Counted from the first letter of the stretch, positions 55,901 through 63,409 are shown. The stretch: DNA of 64,000 nt from DTKD01 sp050948905 (GCA_050948905.1 JBMNES010000001.1:1488001-1552000), one strand, 5' to 3'. The notes: generated by a model not told the origin, from the letters alone. Made by a program: numbers and translations.

Positions 55901-57630
55901 GGCTGAGTAGGCGGCGAAGAATCAGCCATAATCCCATCAGAGCTTCCAACAGCACTCCACATCCCCGCGCCATTTTTAGCCTTAACAGAGATGTAGTAAG
56001 TAGTCCCATCGACCAACTCTAATCCGCTTCTCGTCACCTCAGTAGCAGTACCCACAGAAGTCCAATCGACGACATTAGCCGACCCCGCCGTCGTGCCAAT
56101 GGCGTACTGGTATTCTGCCACGCCGGTATGCGGGTCGCTGGAACTCCACTGCGCGTGCAACGATTGTTCCCCTGAGATATATTCTCCATCATCAGTAACA
56201 ACCGGCGTCACGGGTGGGCTTGCATCGACCATTATGCCGTCGCTGACACCCACCTCCGACCATAACCCGGCCCCGTTTCGAGTCTTTACGGCAAAATAAT
56301 AGACCTGCCCATCAACGAGAGTCAGACCAGTGTGTGTTACAGAGAACTCGCTGCCAGCCGACACCCAATCTAACACATCAGTGCCACCCGGACTGGTGCC
56401 GATCGCGTAATGAGATTCTGAGATGCCGGATTCCTCATCAAAGGATTCCCACGATGCGCTCAACGAATCTGCACTGGATGAGTAAACGCCGCCATCCGTC
56501 ACAACAGGCGTCGAAGGAGGAGTGGAATCCGGCGGAAACGTGTGTAACTTATTGCCACCTCCGACCATCAACGTCCCATCGGCGCCGATGGCGGGCGAAC
56601 TGCTAACTGCTCCCCCCAGGCTCGCGCTCCACATAGCAGTGCCATTCGGTTTGATGGCGTATATGCTGCCGTCCTCCGAGCCAACATACATTACGCCGTT
56701 GCCGCCAACTGCTGCCGATGAACGAACCGGGCCAGAGGTCTGAAACGACCACGCCAGCGATCCCGTCGAGGTTATCGCATATAACTTTCCATCCTCCGCG
56801 CCGACATAAATCGTGCCGGACGGGCCGATCGCCGGGCTGCTGTCAACCTGCGAAGAAATTGTATATTGCCACTTTAAAGTCCCGGAGGGGTTCAGCGCCA
56901 CCAATTTTCCATTGGAACTAACCGCATAAATCACCCCATCAGAGCCAACAGCCGCGGAGTTCGACACAGCAGAGGGGAATTTATAGCGCCATTTCAGGGT
57001 GCCGTTCGAGTATATTGCGTATAAATAGGTGTCATCGGAGCCGACGTAAATAACCCCATCCGACACCGCCGGGCAAGACCTCAGCGCGCCACCCGTCGAG
57101 TACGCCCACTTCTGTGTTCCCTGGGAATTCAGAGCGTAAAGATTTTTATCCAGACAAGGGGTGTAAATCGTTTTATCCGGCCCAATGGCAGGGGATGCGC
57201 CGAGTTTTCCGCCCAGTAGCTTTCGCCATTTGAGCGTGCCAGCAATGCTGTACGCGTAGAGATATGTCAGGTCAGATCCAACATAAATCGTGCCGTCGTT
57301 TGAGATAGCTGGTGCGCCTCGGCCGGCCGATTGCAGGGGAGCTCTCCAACGCAGTTCGCCCTCTTTAGTCAAGCTGTAGATGTATGTATCCTGACAAACG
57401 AAGTAGATATTGCCGGAGGAGTCGGTCACCGGGTCCCCAGTGACCGCCCCTTCAGCCAAATAACTCCATCCCAGCGCGCTTCCGGCAGGGCCAGAAGCCG
57501 AGCTTTGCCCTGTATTGCAGGCATCAGAATGAAATTTAGACCAGCATCCACTCATCAATTGTGCTGACACCGGCATACAGCCCATGCACAACACAATGAA
57601 CAACCCAACCGCAAACGCGCGAACACGCAT
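46975..57630 (-). CDS. Giant exported protein (3551 aa): PQQ-like propellers flanking 25 FN3-like repeats, with OB-like C-terminus
   Basis: This is the largest gene here. After a signal peptide (AFAVGLFIVLCMGCMPVSAQ), residues about 30-365 form a PQQ-type beta-propeller (GTIYVGSDLTYLYAYS, GTLKWRYKF). Next come 25 tandem repeats of about 101 residues (PVVTDDGVYTTDATTLHATW, EYQYAIGT, TYYISVKAKNGAGMWS, SDGI). A second PQQ propeller follows (GDGYFYALNPDGTQKW), then one more repeat of the same type, then the OB-like module (CIYIQEPAGHAGIKVFCG, YIYVDDGSGV) ending RSQSDISYLEVGS. The ATG at 57630 is preferred; a GTG at 57642 lies too close to AAGGAGC. It probably follows the gene at 57731 in the same transcript. 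Likely a very long extracellular fibre or surface protein; no enzyme domain was recognised. Confidence 0.87.
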   Translation of the reverse strand: MRVRAFAVGLFIVLCMGCMPVSAQLMSGCWSKFHSDACNTGQSSASGPAGSALGWSYLAEGAVTGDPVTDSSGNIYFVCQDTYIYSLTKEGELRWRAPLQSAGRGAPAISNDGTIYVGSDLTYLYAYSIAGTLKWRKLLGGKLGASPAIGPDKTIYTPCLDKNLYALNSQGTQKWAYSTGGALRSCPAVSDGVIYVGSDDTYLYAIYSNGTLKWRYKFPSAVSNSAAVGSDGVIYAVSSNGKLVALNPSGTLKWQYTISSQVDSSPAIGPSGTIYVGAEDGKLYAITSTGSLAWSFQTSGPVRSSAAVGGNGVMYVGSEDGSIYAIKPNGTAMWSASLGGAVSSSPAIGADGTLMVGGGNKLHTFPPDSTPPSTPVVTDGGVYSSSADSLSASWESFDEESGISESHYAIGTSPGGTDVLDWVSAGSEFSVTHTGLTLVDGQVYYFAVKTRNGAGLWSEVGVSDGIMVDASPPVTPVVTDDGEYISGEQSLHAQWSSSDPHTGVAEYQYAIGTTAGSANVVDWTSVGTATEVTRSGLELVDGTTYYISVKAKNGAGMWSAVGSSDGIMADSSPPTQPAVTDDGEYTSSQTSLHATWTASDPHSGIAEYQYAIGTSAGATDVVGWTSTGALTSVTKTGLSLETGKTYYFSVKAKNRAGLWGEVGVSDGILCDATPPSTPVVIDDGEYTSSTNSLHAAWSSGDPESGVAGYQYAIGSTPGGTSIVNWTSVGTATEITRTGLALTPGATYYISVKATNGAGLVSAVGTSDGIKVDNSPPTTPVVTDDGVYTTDATTLHATWTSGDLQSGIVEYQYAIGTSSGGTNVVDWTSAGTATEVTRSGLELVDGTTYYISVKAKNGAGMWSLVGSSDGIMVDSSPPTAPVVTDDGEFTSSQTSLHATWTAYDTHSGIAEYQYAIGTSAGATDVVGWTSTGAVASITKTGLSLETGKTYYFSVKAKNKAGLWGSVGVSDGILCDATPPTTPVVIDDGEYASSTNSLHATWSTSDPESGVVSYQYAIGSTPGGANIVNWTSVGTATEVTRTGLALTPGTTYYISVKATNGAGLVSAVGTSDGIKVDNSPPTTPVVTDDGVYTTDATTLHATWTSGDLQSGIVEYQYAIGTSSGGTNIVDWTSVGTATEVTRSGLELVDGATYYISVKAKNGAGMWSAVGSSDGIMADSSPPTQPAVTDDGEYTSSQTSLHAAWTASDPHSGIAEYQYAIGTSAGSTDVVGWTSTGAVASITKTGLSLETGKTYYFSVKAKNKAGLWGEVGVSDGILCDATPPTTPVVIDDGEYTSSTNSLHATWSSGDPESGVVSYQYAIGSMAGGANIVNWTSVGTATEITRNGLALTPGTTYYISVRATNGAGLVSAVGTSDGIKVDNSPPTTPVVTDDGVYTTDSTTLHATWTSGDPQSGVVEYQYAIGTTAGSANIVDWTSVGTATEVTRSGLELVDGATYYISVKAKNGAGMWSAVGSSDGIMADSSPPSQPAVTDDGEYTSSLTSLHATWTASDPHSGIAEYQYAIGTSAGATDVVGWTSTGAVASVTKSGLSLETGKTYYFSIKAKNKAGLWGSVGVSDGILCDATPPSTPVVIDDGEYTSSTNSLHATWSSSDPESGVVSYQYAIGSTPGGTSIVNWTSVGTATEITRTGLALSPGTTYYISVKATNGAGLVSAVGTSDGIKVDNSPPTTPVVTDDGVYTTDATTLHATWTSGDLQSGIAEYQYAIGTTAGSTNVADWTSVGTATEVTRSGLELVDGTSYYISVKAKNGAGMWSAIGSSDGIMVDSSPPTTPVVTDDGEYTSSLTSLHAAWTASDPHSGIAEYQYAIGTYASATDVVGWTSTGVIASVTKIGLSLETGKTYYFSVKAKNKAGLWGPVGVSDGILCDATPPSTPVVIDDGEYTSSTNSLHATWSSSDPESGIVSYQYAIGSTAGGANIVNWTSVGTATEITRAGLALSPGTTYYISVKATNGAGVVSAVGTSDGIKVDNSPPTTPVVTDDGVYTTDATTLHATWASSDPQSGIAEYQYAIGTTAGSANIVDWTSVGTATEVTRSGLELVDGATYYISVKAKNGAGMWSAVGSSDGIMADSSPPSQPAVTDDGEYTSSLTSLHATWTASDPHSGIAEYQYAIGTSAGATDVVGWTSTGAVASVTKSGLSLETGKTYYFSIKAKNKAGLWGSVGVSDGILCDATPPSTPVVIDDGEYTSSTNSLHATWSSSDTESGIVSYQYAIGSMAGGTNIVNWTSVGTATEITRNGLALTPGTTYYISVRATNGAGLVSAVGTSDGIKVDNSPPTTPIVTDDGVYTTDATTLHAIWTSGDPQSGIVEYQYAIGTSSGGTNVVDWTSVGTATEVTRSGLELVDGTTYYISVKAKNGAGMWSAVGSSDGIMVDSSPPSQPTVTDDGEFTSSQTSLHATWMASDPHSGIADYQYAIGTSAGATDVVGWTSTGAIASVTKIGLSLETGKTYYFSVKAKNKAGLWGPVGVSDGILCDATPPTTPVVIDDGEYTSSTNSLHATWSSSDPESGVVSYQYAIGSTAGGANIVNWTSVGTATEITRTGLALTPGTTYYISVKATNGAGLVSAVGTSDGIKVDNSPPTTPVVTDDGVYTTDATTLHATWTSGDPQSGIAEYQYAIGTTAGSANVADWTSVGAAAEVTRSGLELVDGTTYYISVKAKNGAGMWSSVGSSDGILVDSSPPTTPVVTDDGDYTTVPNLLHATWSANDPHTGVVEYQYAIGTVSGGTDVVEWTDVGLETSVTLTNITLIPGKQYYFAVKAKNAAGLWSTVGVSDGIRIDITPPSAPHVIDEGEYTSSLTSLSAQWLAVDPESGISDYEYCIGTVPGGTDIVGWTSSNGANHITHTGLSLTMDLTYYFTVRAKNGVGMWGQTGTSDGIVVRILIAWPKFRNNSQNLGVSPFIGPAVPGLLSSYETGWGITSSVAIGGDGTLYFGNDEGYMYCVGPNGILHWRYKTGGPIDSSPAIGPGGDIVFSSYDHYIYCLTADGLLRWKYKTGDWSRSSPVISSNNVVYVGSQDGYMYAINWNGTLKWKHNINNTVWSSPALSHDESVLYFGGGDGGIYCLNAKTGDRIWRKKTGTAVDSSPCVAPDGTIYMGSGDGYFYALNPDGTQKWALWTGDLMDSSASVGPSGTIYTGSGDNWAAGLLYAINPDGSVKWTFDCNGSIRCSPAVDAAENIYFASTDDHLYALNSSGALKWQYETHGLLFSSPAIGRGGSISFGTALGAMITIGDASNDITPPSTPVVSVPNSLQTDTSTLSASWYSTDPESGIVEYMYGIGTVPGTDDVIAWSSIGSHESVVRTGLKLIAGQTYYFCVKAKNGAGKWGAVGISEGVHVISSTQESSIGQARLMADTQVVYLKNKIVSAVFEDCIYIQEPAGHAGIKVFCGEIDPPAVGDKVSITAAVTTRYAEKSLIPQTLTVEDTSGTPKALGMTNSAVIDAAAKSGFQSIGGACTTGLLVVIWGEVTKSEDEYIYVDDGSGVIDPTGERGIKVRLCGQAVAVGSYVRITGVVSTEPAGSCYRKVIRTRSQSDISYLEVGS
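49802..56164 (-). repeat. Exact 909-bp higher-order repeat, seven copies
   Basis: The landmark GTCGCGTCAG (one copy GTCGAGTCAG, another GTCGCGTCGG) occurs at 49802, 50711, 51620, 52529, 53438, 54347 and 55256, always exactly 909 bp apart. Each 909-bp unit encodes three different 101-residue repeats in fixed order (types VYTTDA, EYTSSTN and EYTSSQ/L). No indels break the register. Confidence 0.93.
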
Positions 57631-57730
57631 GTCGTCAAACACGCTCCTTATCCAGACGCGCCTCCCTGCCAGCGGGCAGACCAGTTTCGCCGTGCCACAC
57701 TCCCGATTTTAAGTCATCCTGAATCGTTAT

Positions 57731-60700
57731 TTAATGCAAAAACTGCACGTCACTTGCCTTCCGAACTAACAGAAGACTGCCGTAACCGCCCGTCACAGCT
57801 TCGCACGAACTGATCCCAGTCGCCGCATACATCGACCCGACAGTCGGCAACGCAAATGGAGTTTTGACGCGCGCGACCTCGCCGTTAGGTTCCATAAGCT
57901 CGAAGTAACCATTGGCAGCATTCTGCACCACTCCCCACGTCCTGACCAGTAACCCGATGTTATTCGCTCCTCGCGCGCCAAGCGTCCCACCGACCACTCC
58001 CGGCACAATTCCAGCAGCCGCACCGCCCATATACTCTGGCCTGATCCCGAAAGGAACCACTAATACCTGCGGTTGTGACAATTGCTTCACCGAGGTCGCA
58101 TTGATCTGCCTTTCGCCGTTAACTGTGCTGATGGTGCCGCTCACAGTGACGACCATGCCCTCCGATATGGTCGATTGGTTCCAGACCACCTTAATGCCCT
58201 GTATCCTTTGCTTGTCCTCTATATAGAACACACCTGCAAACTGATCGTTGCCCGCAGTTACAGGCAGGCCAACTATCGTAATTTCCGTGCCATTCGGAAG
58301 CTGTTTTGCGTCTTCCAGTGAATACTCAGGCGGAGGAAGCTCGGTTGTCCAGAACTCCCGCGCCCGAAGCCTGTTTATCGAATACTGGTTGGTGATATAA
58401 AACGCCATGCACTTGTCGGCAGACTCCGCGGAGATAACAGGCGCCGTTTCGGCTTGGGCAGTATTGGATATACGAATGCCCCCACCGCTATCCATCAGCG
58501 TGCCATCAGAGGAAACTCGCGCCGCATATATGTCTGTCTTAGTCGATGCGGCACTTCGGCGCTCTTCCCACGCCACGACGTACTTGCTTCCATCCCAGGC
58601 CACACTTGGGTGGCTGCCGATGGCCGGGCTGGTTGTTATCGTAATATCGGAACCTATCTTCGTATTGGACGCGTTGAACCGAGCAGCTTTTATAGTGTTG
58701 TATGACTCTGTCCAGACCACCATATAATTGGTGCCGTCAGACGCAATCTTGGGCTCAGCAGTGGCAGAAGATGTCGTGTTTACAATCCTCTCGACGCCGA
58801 CCGGCCCAGCGGGTGGCACGATTTTGCTCACCGTGGCAGGCTCACCGTAAGAATCGTAGCTTTCGCTCCAGGTGGCATGCAGTGTGCTTCTGCTGGTTTG
58901 CGTGTCTCCGTCATCCCAAACCTCTGGAGTGCTCGGCACTGACAAGGCCGATACCTTCGGCGGCATCAGAGAGCCCGCTTTGACTATCTTTATTCCATCG
59001 GAACAGCCGACACTGCTTTTCTGTCCCGCCCTGTTGGTAGCCCTCACCGATATGTAGTAAGTTACATTCTCCTGCAACATAAGCCCGGTTGCTGTCACTT
59101 CAGTGGCGATGCCTACGATAGGAACAGTGTATGATGCGGGCACGGTAGTCCAGCCTCGAACGTTAGTGCCTTTAAACGTTGTGCCTATGGCATATTCATA
59201 CCTCATCTGCCACTGATCTTGCCAGGCCACCAGGCAGTTGCCGGAGCTTGACGCGGCTATAGACGGGAGTATTTGCAGGCCCGGAGCAGTGGTTACATAG
59301 ACATCGATGACGCTCGGAACTCCGGAGGCACTTACCCGTTTTCCGTATATGTCCCAGGAACCATCCAATGCGCGATTATCCGCCCACACTACCATAAAAT
59401 CGGTGCCAGTCCAGGCCACCGCAGGATTCCCACGATCCATCTCCAGGCTGCTTATAGTTATCTCAGAGCCGACAGGGTTAAGATTCGCGTCCAGCCGCTT
59501 GCCTTTGATGTCGTAATAACCCGACAGTGCGGTGCCTTGTCTCCAGACGACGAGATAACAATTTGCCGTCGGACTCCAGGCAATGGCAGGCTGGGTAGCC
59601 ACGTATGCGCTGGATACTGGTTTGCCGACGGGATCAACCGTGGTACCATCGGATTGCACTCGGGCGGCGTAGATGGCGCTGGATAAAGAACTCGCGCGCT
59701 TATCTGCCCAGACGACCACGTGATTTGATCCATTCCACACCGAAGCACACGATTGCTGATCCTGCTTGGCAAGCGAGATTGTTTGATTGCCAGTCACCAT
59801 GCCGCTGCTATTCAGGTGACATCCCCAAATGCCGGATGATCCGCTATATTCGACGCTCAAAACCGAGCCTGTATAGGTGCCCGTCTTTCCGGCAATCGCC
59901 ATGCCGTTTTGGCTGCACGATACGTTTGAGGACAACTGCCTGGCAGTTCCGAGAGCGCCGTTGTAACCCACTGTACGACCCCAGGGCCGCCTGGTTGATA
60001 CTGCATAGCTGCACACGACTTGATAGCTCTGTCCATTCCAGGCTACGTCTGGGGTGGTGCTATAGTAGTTCCAATCCGTATAGTATTGACCATACTCCGA
60101 GAACAGGAGTATCCCGCCTGGGTCCTGTACAGCTCCGGTTGTCGATATGCGGGTCGCCCGGACGTCGCTCATCGCGCCGGAGACGCCGCCTGGTGCATCC
60201 TCCCAGACCACCATCCATCCACCGGCAGTTCCGTTGGCATCAAGCCCACCTGCAACTTTCGGTGCGAACTGGGCCCCTGCTGCTCCGTTTGCGGGCTGGC
60301 TTGCTTTGTTTGACACCAGCACGTCTGAGCCAATGATTTTGTTGCCCAGGTGGTCTATTCTACACCCTACAATATCAGAGTCTGCGCCCTGCATTTCCCA
60401 CACAACAAAGTATCGCGCTGCTGTGCCCGTTAATCCGTTCCAGGCAATGGCAGGGCTAAGTGATGAGTTTCCAGCACTGGCCAGGGTGGCGCGTTTAGTA
60501 ATCGCACGCGTCACGCCCGATACTGTGGCTGATAGGATGCTGGATATGCTGCCGTAGCCACCCAGTTGCCACACCACCTGCCAGTCCAACCCGTTTGATG
60601 CAACGACTGGACGTAGCTGGTGATCAGTTTGTGCAGCCGAGATTTCAAACCCGTTCGGATCCAAAACCTGGCCCGACGGCGTTACCCGTGCACCATAGAT

Positions 60701-61111
60701 TTTCTGGATCCCAGCCGGGGCTGCATCCCAGACCACAAGGAAATTAGTACCATTAAACGCAACCGAGGGACGCCGTTCGTTCATTGGATTTGGGTTGCCT
60801 TTGGCGTCACAGGTAATCAGAAAAGACTCATCGCTAACGGGCTCCCCGTTTTGATCCAGAAAGATGCCATAAACGTCGTATTGGCTTCCAGTACGGTTAT
60901 CACTCCATACTGCCAAATACGTACCCGGACCCGCAGCTATGCTGGTTTGACCCACCAGGTTTGTGACGGGGCAGGTTACGTTTGCAATCTGACGTTCGGC
61001 ACCGACGGCATAGTCGTCCGCCGCAGCCGGACACAGCGCCAGGGCAGCGATAGTTAATACGGCAGCCAAGGCACCCAAGCTAATCGCGAAACGCCTCAAT
61101 AAATTACTCAT
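57731..61111 (-). CDS. Giant exported propeller-like repeat protein with FN3-like and OB-like C-terminal modules
   Basis: A 1126-residue protein with a signal peptide (RRFAISLGALAAVLTIAALA, then LCPAAA). It contains at least eight blade-like motifs of the pattern VAWTGTDFMVVWADNRALDG then IYGKRVSASG, suggesting one or two beta-propellers. One FN3-like segment (YEYAIGTTFKGTNVRGW, TYYISVRATNRAGQKS, SDGIKI) resembles the repeats of the neighbouring 3551-residue protein. The end is the shared OB-like module (ITIVGLPVTAGNDQFAGVFY, RGANNIGLLVRTWGVV, LLLVRKASDV). The start is ATG 61111 after AAAGGGGAA; the frame extends to 61201. No enzymatic residues were recognised. Confidence 0.83.
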   Translation of the reverse strand: MSNLLRRFAISLGALAAVLTIAALALCPAAADDYAVGAERQIANVTCPVTNLVGQTSIAAGPGTYLAVWSDNRTGSQYDVYGIFLDQNGEPVSDESFLITCDAKGNPNPMNERRPSVAFNGTNFLVVWDAAPAGIQKIYGARVTPSGQVLDPNGFEISAAQTDHQLRPVVASNGLDWQVVWQLGGYGSISSILSATVSGVTRAITKRATLASAGNSSLSPAIAWNGLTGTAARYFVVWEMQGADSDIVGCRIDHLGNKIIGSDVLVSNKASQPANGAAGAQFAPKVAGGLDANGTAGGWMVVWEDAPGGVSGAMSDVRATRISTTGAVQDPGGILLFSEYGQYYTDWNYYSTTPDVAWNGQSYQVVCSYAVSTRRPWGRTVGYNGALGTARQLSSNVSCSQNGMAIAGKTGTYTGSVLSVEYSGSSGIWGCHLNSSGMVTGNQTISLAKQDQQSCASVWNGSNHVVVWADKRASSLSSAIYAARVQSDGTTVDPVGKPVSSAYVATQPAIAWSPTANCYLVVWRQGTALSGYYDIKGKRLDANLNPVGSEITISSLEMDRGNPAVAWTGTDFMVVWADNRALDGSWDIYGKRVSASGVPSVIDVYVTTAPGLQILPSIAASSSGNCLVAWQDQWQMRYEYAIGTTFKGTNVRGWTTVPASYTVPIVGIATEVTATGLMLQENVTYYISVRATNRAGQKSSVGCSDGIKIVKAGSLMPPKVSALSVPSTPEVWDDGDTQTSRSTLHATWSESYDSYGEPATVSKIVPPAGPVGVERIVNTTSSATAEPKIASDGTNYMVVWTESYNTIKAARFNASNTKIGSDITITTSPAIGSHPSVAWDGSKYVVAWEERRSAASTKTDIYAARVSSDGTLMDSGGGIRISNTAQAETAPVISAESADKCMAFYITNQYSINRLRAREFWTTELPPPEYSLEDAKQLPNGTEITIVGLPVTAGNDQFAGVFYIEDKQRIQGIKVVWNQSTISEGMVVTVSGTISTVNGERQINATSVKQLSQPQVLVVPFGIRPEYMGGAAAGIVPGVVGGTLGARGANNIGLLVRTWGVVQNAANGYFELMEPNGEVARVKTPFALPTVGSMYAATGISSCEAVTGGYGSLLLVRKASDVQFLH

Positions 61112-61282
61112 TGTTGTTCCCCTTTCTGCAAGACCGGGTTCGGAAATATAGTCTATATTGCCAGACTGGCATAAAAATTGCAATGTTTGTGATTGATTCA
61201 AGTAAATTGGCTAATGAAAGCGATGCGTGATTATCACCCCTGGTTGAGAACAGCGCCTCGCACACAATGGGAGGGTATCCAA

Positions 61283-61822
61283 TTGAAAAAGAACACGCTT
61301 CTCTTCACCATTTGCCTGGCTCTGCTACTTGCCGGCAACGCCTTCTGTGCTCCATTCGTCAGCTTCTGGGTAGAGCGCACGGATGACGGGACTACAGGTG
61401 TTTGGACCTATACGCTCTACAACGACTCCAACATCCCGTTATCTCTCGATTCATTCGGGCTTTTCGGATCGTCTGCTTCGACTCTTCAAGCTGCAGGTCC
61501 GGATCCCGTTGGCTGGGAATACCTTGAGGAAGACCTCTTCGATTACTACCCCGGTTGGCAGGTTATCTGGGAAGCCGGTATGGAAAACGTCCCGGATATG
61601 GGCCAATCAGTTGCCGGATTCTCAGTAATCGCTCCCCAGGGCGCCACCGCGCCGACTCAGTTCGAACTGATCTACATCGATACTGATGCCTGGGAATATG
61701 TCTCATTCTATGGCGACATATACGATCCCAACTCAGTGCCGGAGCCCAGCTCTATGATGTCGCTGGCGGCAGCGCTTCCCCTGATGGGTGCGGCGGCTCT
61801 CCGTCGCAAGCGCCGAGCATAA
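61283..61822 (+). CDS. PEP-CTERM sorting-domain protein
   Basis: A 179-residue exported protein with signal peptide KKNTLLFTICLALLLAGNAF. A small beta-rich domain (YTLYNDSNIPLSLDSFGLFG) is typical of PEP-CTERM proteins, and the C-terminal sorting signal is complete: PNSVPEPSSMMSLAAALPLM, then a small-residue stretch and a basic tail RRKRRA. Exosortase would cleave at this motif; none is encoded in the window. The start is TTG at 61283 with GGGAGGG 7 nt upstream, because the longer frame to 61193 would hide the signal peptide. Confidence 0.85.
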   Translation: MKKNTLLFTICLALLLAGNAFCAPFVSFWVERTDDGTTGVWTYTLYNDSNIPLSLDSFGLFGSSASTLQAAGPDPVGWEYLEEDLFDYYPGWQVIWEAGMENVPDMGQSVAGFSVIAPQGATAPTQFELIYIDTDAWEYVSFYGDIYDPNSVPEPSSMMSLAAALPLMGAAALRRKRRA

Positions 61823-61847
61823 AGAGAAAGAACGCTATTTGATTGCG

Positions 61848-61890
61848 GCGCACTAATCCGGCAAGATTCGGGTTAGTGCGCTATTTTTTT
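61848..61890 (+). terminator. Rho-independent terminator overlapping the convergent gene end
   Basis: A 13-bp stem with one G-T pair (GCGCACTAATCCG 61848-61860 with 61869-61881) and an 8-nt loop is followed by TATTTTTTT. It ends the PEP-CTERM transcript. Its right arm and T-tract are also the last codons (KKIAH, stop) of the cytochrome gene on the other strand. Confidence 0.85.
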
Positions 61891-63318
61891 CCACCTCACA
61901 TCGTAGTCAAATTCCGGATCCAGCTCGTCGGTGTGGCAACCCCTGCAGTTGGCCTCACCGGTAGCCCCAAAACCCTTGGCCGGCTTGGCGATGTGCTCCT
62001 TACCAGCGCCGTGGCACGCCTCGCACTGCACATTAGCGAGTTCCGGGGTCTCCTTCATATTGACAAACCCGGTCATCTGATGACGCCCGGTAGTGTGACA
62101 GTCGACGCATTCAGGGTCATACTCCTGCTTAGTCTTTTTGAGAGTATCGATAGCGTGGCTGTGCTGACTCGATTCCCACACCTCATAGGCTTTCGGGTGA
62201 CACTGCTTGCAGGCGCCGTGGCCTGAAAATCTTTTATTGCTCTCTCTAATCGCGTCCGGGTCCAACCCGCTCGCCCTTACCTTGGCGTCGAGTTCGGCCC
62301 TCATTTTGTCTCGCTGTTTGATATAATGATCTCTAAGCGCCTCATTATGAGCGTCAAATAACTTCACGATGTCCGGGTGCTCATCGTAGGCGCGATCCAT
62401 ATACAGCAGCGAATTCGAGGCCGCCTGCCATTTTTTCGCCTTCGCCCGTTCTATCTCCAGCTTGCCCACACTCCAGTTAGAACGTGTCAAACTTCTCAAA
62501 AATACCACATCACCTATCGTTGTATAAGGAACTTCTACCACATTACTGTCTTTATCTGGCATATGGAGTTCCTTTTCGATGTGTGAACAGATCACAACGT
62601 CACTGAGCCCCAGCTCTGCGATCGCTGTGGCTTCGGCTAAAGGCATGTGGGCGGCAATAACGATAACGTCGGCGGACTTCCTAATGCTGGGGATCATTTT
62701 GCGCACCAGATCGGCGGGGTCTCCTATCTTGACGCTCGTTTTTCGCAGCACGTCGTTAGGGGCCAAATTTTTACTGAACAGCCCAATGACAGCCACCCGC
62801 ACTCCACCCTGCGTTTTGTAGCTGATATGCGAGGGGCAAACGCGTTTACCAGTGGAGACATCGAAGACATTGGCGCAGGTTATAGGAACGCTCAGTTCGA
62901 CGCATTTCTCGTTTACAGCGTGCAGATCCGCCGCAATTTCAGTCTCCCCGGGAACCCACGCGTTGTAGCCGATCTTTGACAGGATATTAGTGGTAAGCTC
63001 CCGCTTAAATTGTCCTTGCGCAGAGGTATCCCCGCTCAGCGCATCCCCGCAGTCGATCAGCACCACGTTTGTGTACTTATCAGAAAGCTCTTTGATGAGC
63101 GTCGCCTGCCTGCCGTAGCCGCCGTATCGAAACTTCGTACAGTTGCAGGAACGCACCTGGCCGTAAACCTGGCTGGTATACAGCAAAAACACAGGCTGAT
63201 CAGCAGCTACATCTTTTCGGTTCTGCTTGGATACCGAAAGAGAGGCGATCGGAAAGGCCATCGTCCCGATAATGATAACTACAATAATGAAACAGACCAA
63301 CCATCTAGTGTTACTCAT
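61873..63318 (-). CDS. Degenerate metallophosphoesterase (UshA-like) fused to a tetrahaem cytochrome c
   Basis: A 481-residue exported protein with a signal anchor (WLVCFIIVVIIIGTMAFPIA). Residues 40-300 follow the fold of 5'-nucleotidase/UshA phosphoesterases: LLYTSQVYGQVRSCNC, GGYGRQATLIKEL, NVVLIDCGDALSG, VIVIAAHMPLAEA, SDVVICSH. Canonical metal ligands are altered: the usual DxHG is SQVYG and the usual GNHE is GETE. A CxC pair (SCNC) follows motif 1. After a helical linker come four haem motifs, CKQCH (370), CVDCH (404), CEACH (432) and CRGCH (458), as in cytochrome c554-like modules. It may be a periplasmic redox protein and not an active nucleotidase. The following gene upstream (LolA-like) is 91 nt away and may be co-transcribed. 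Confidence 0.82.
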   Translation of the reverse strand: MSNTRWLVCFIIVVIIIGTMAFPIASLSVSKQNRKDVAADQPVFLLYTSQVYGQVRSCNCTKFRYGGYGRQATLIKELSDKYTNVVLIDCGDALSGDTSAQGQFKRELTTNILSKIGYNAWVPGETEIAADLHAVNEKCVELSVPITCANVFDVSTGKRVCPSHISYKTQGGVRVAVIGLFSKNLAPNDVLRKTSVKIGDPADLVRKMIPSIRKSADVIVIAAHMPLAEATAIAELGLSDVVICSHIEKELHMPDKDSNVVEVPYTTIGDVVFLRSLTRSNWSVGKLEIERAKAKKWQAASNSLLYMDRAYDEHPDIVKLFDAHNEALRDHYIKQRDKMRAELDAKVRASGLDPDAIRESNKRFSGHGACKQCHPKAYEVWESSQHSHAIDTLKKTKQEYDPECVDCHTTGRHQMTGFVNMKETPELANVQCEACHGAGKEHIAKPAKGFGATGEANCRGCHTDELDPEFDYDVRWKKIAH

Positions 63319-63409
63319 ACTACCCCATCCCTAGCAAGTGTGGCAGCGTCTTTGCGCTGCTTAGCTTCAAACATAATTGCAGACTGGTTTGATTGAGGTG
63401 TTCCAGCTC

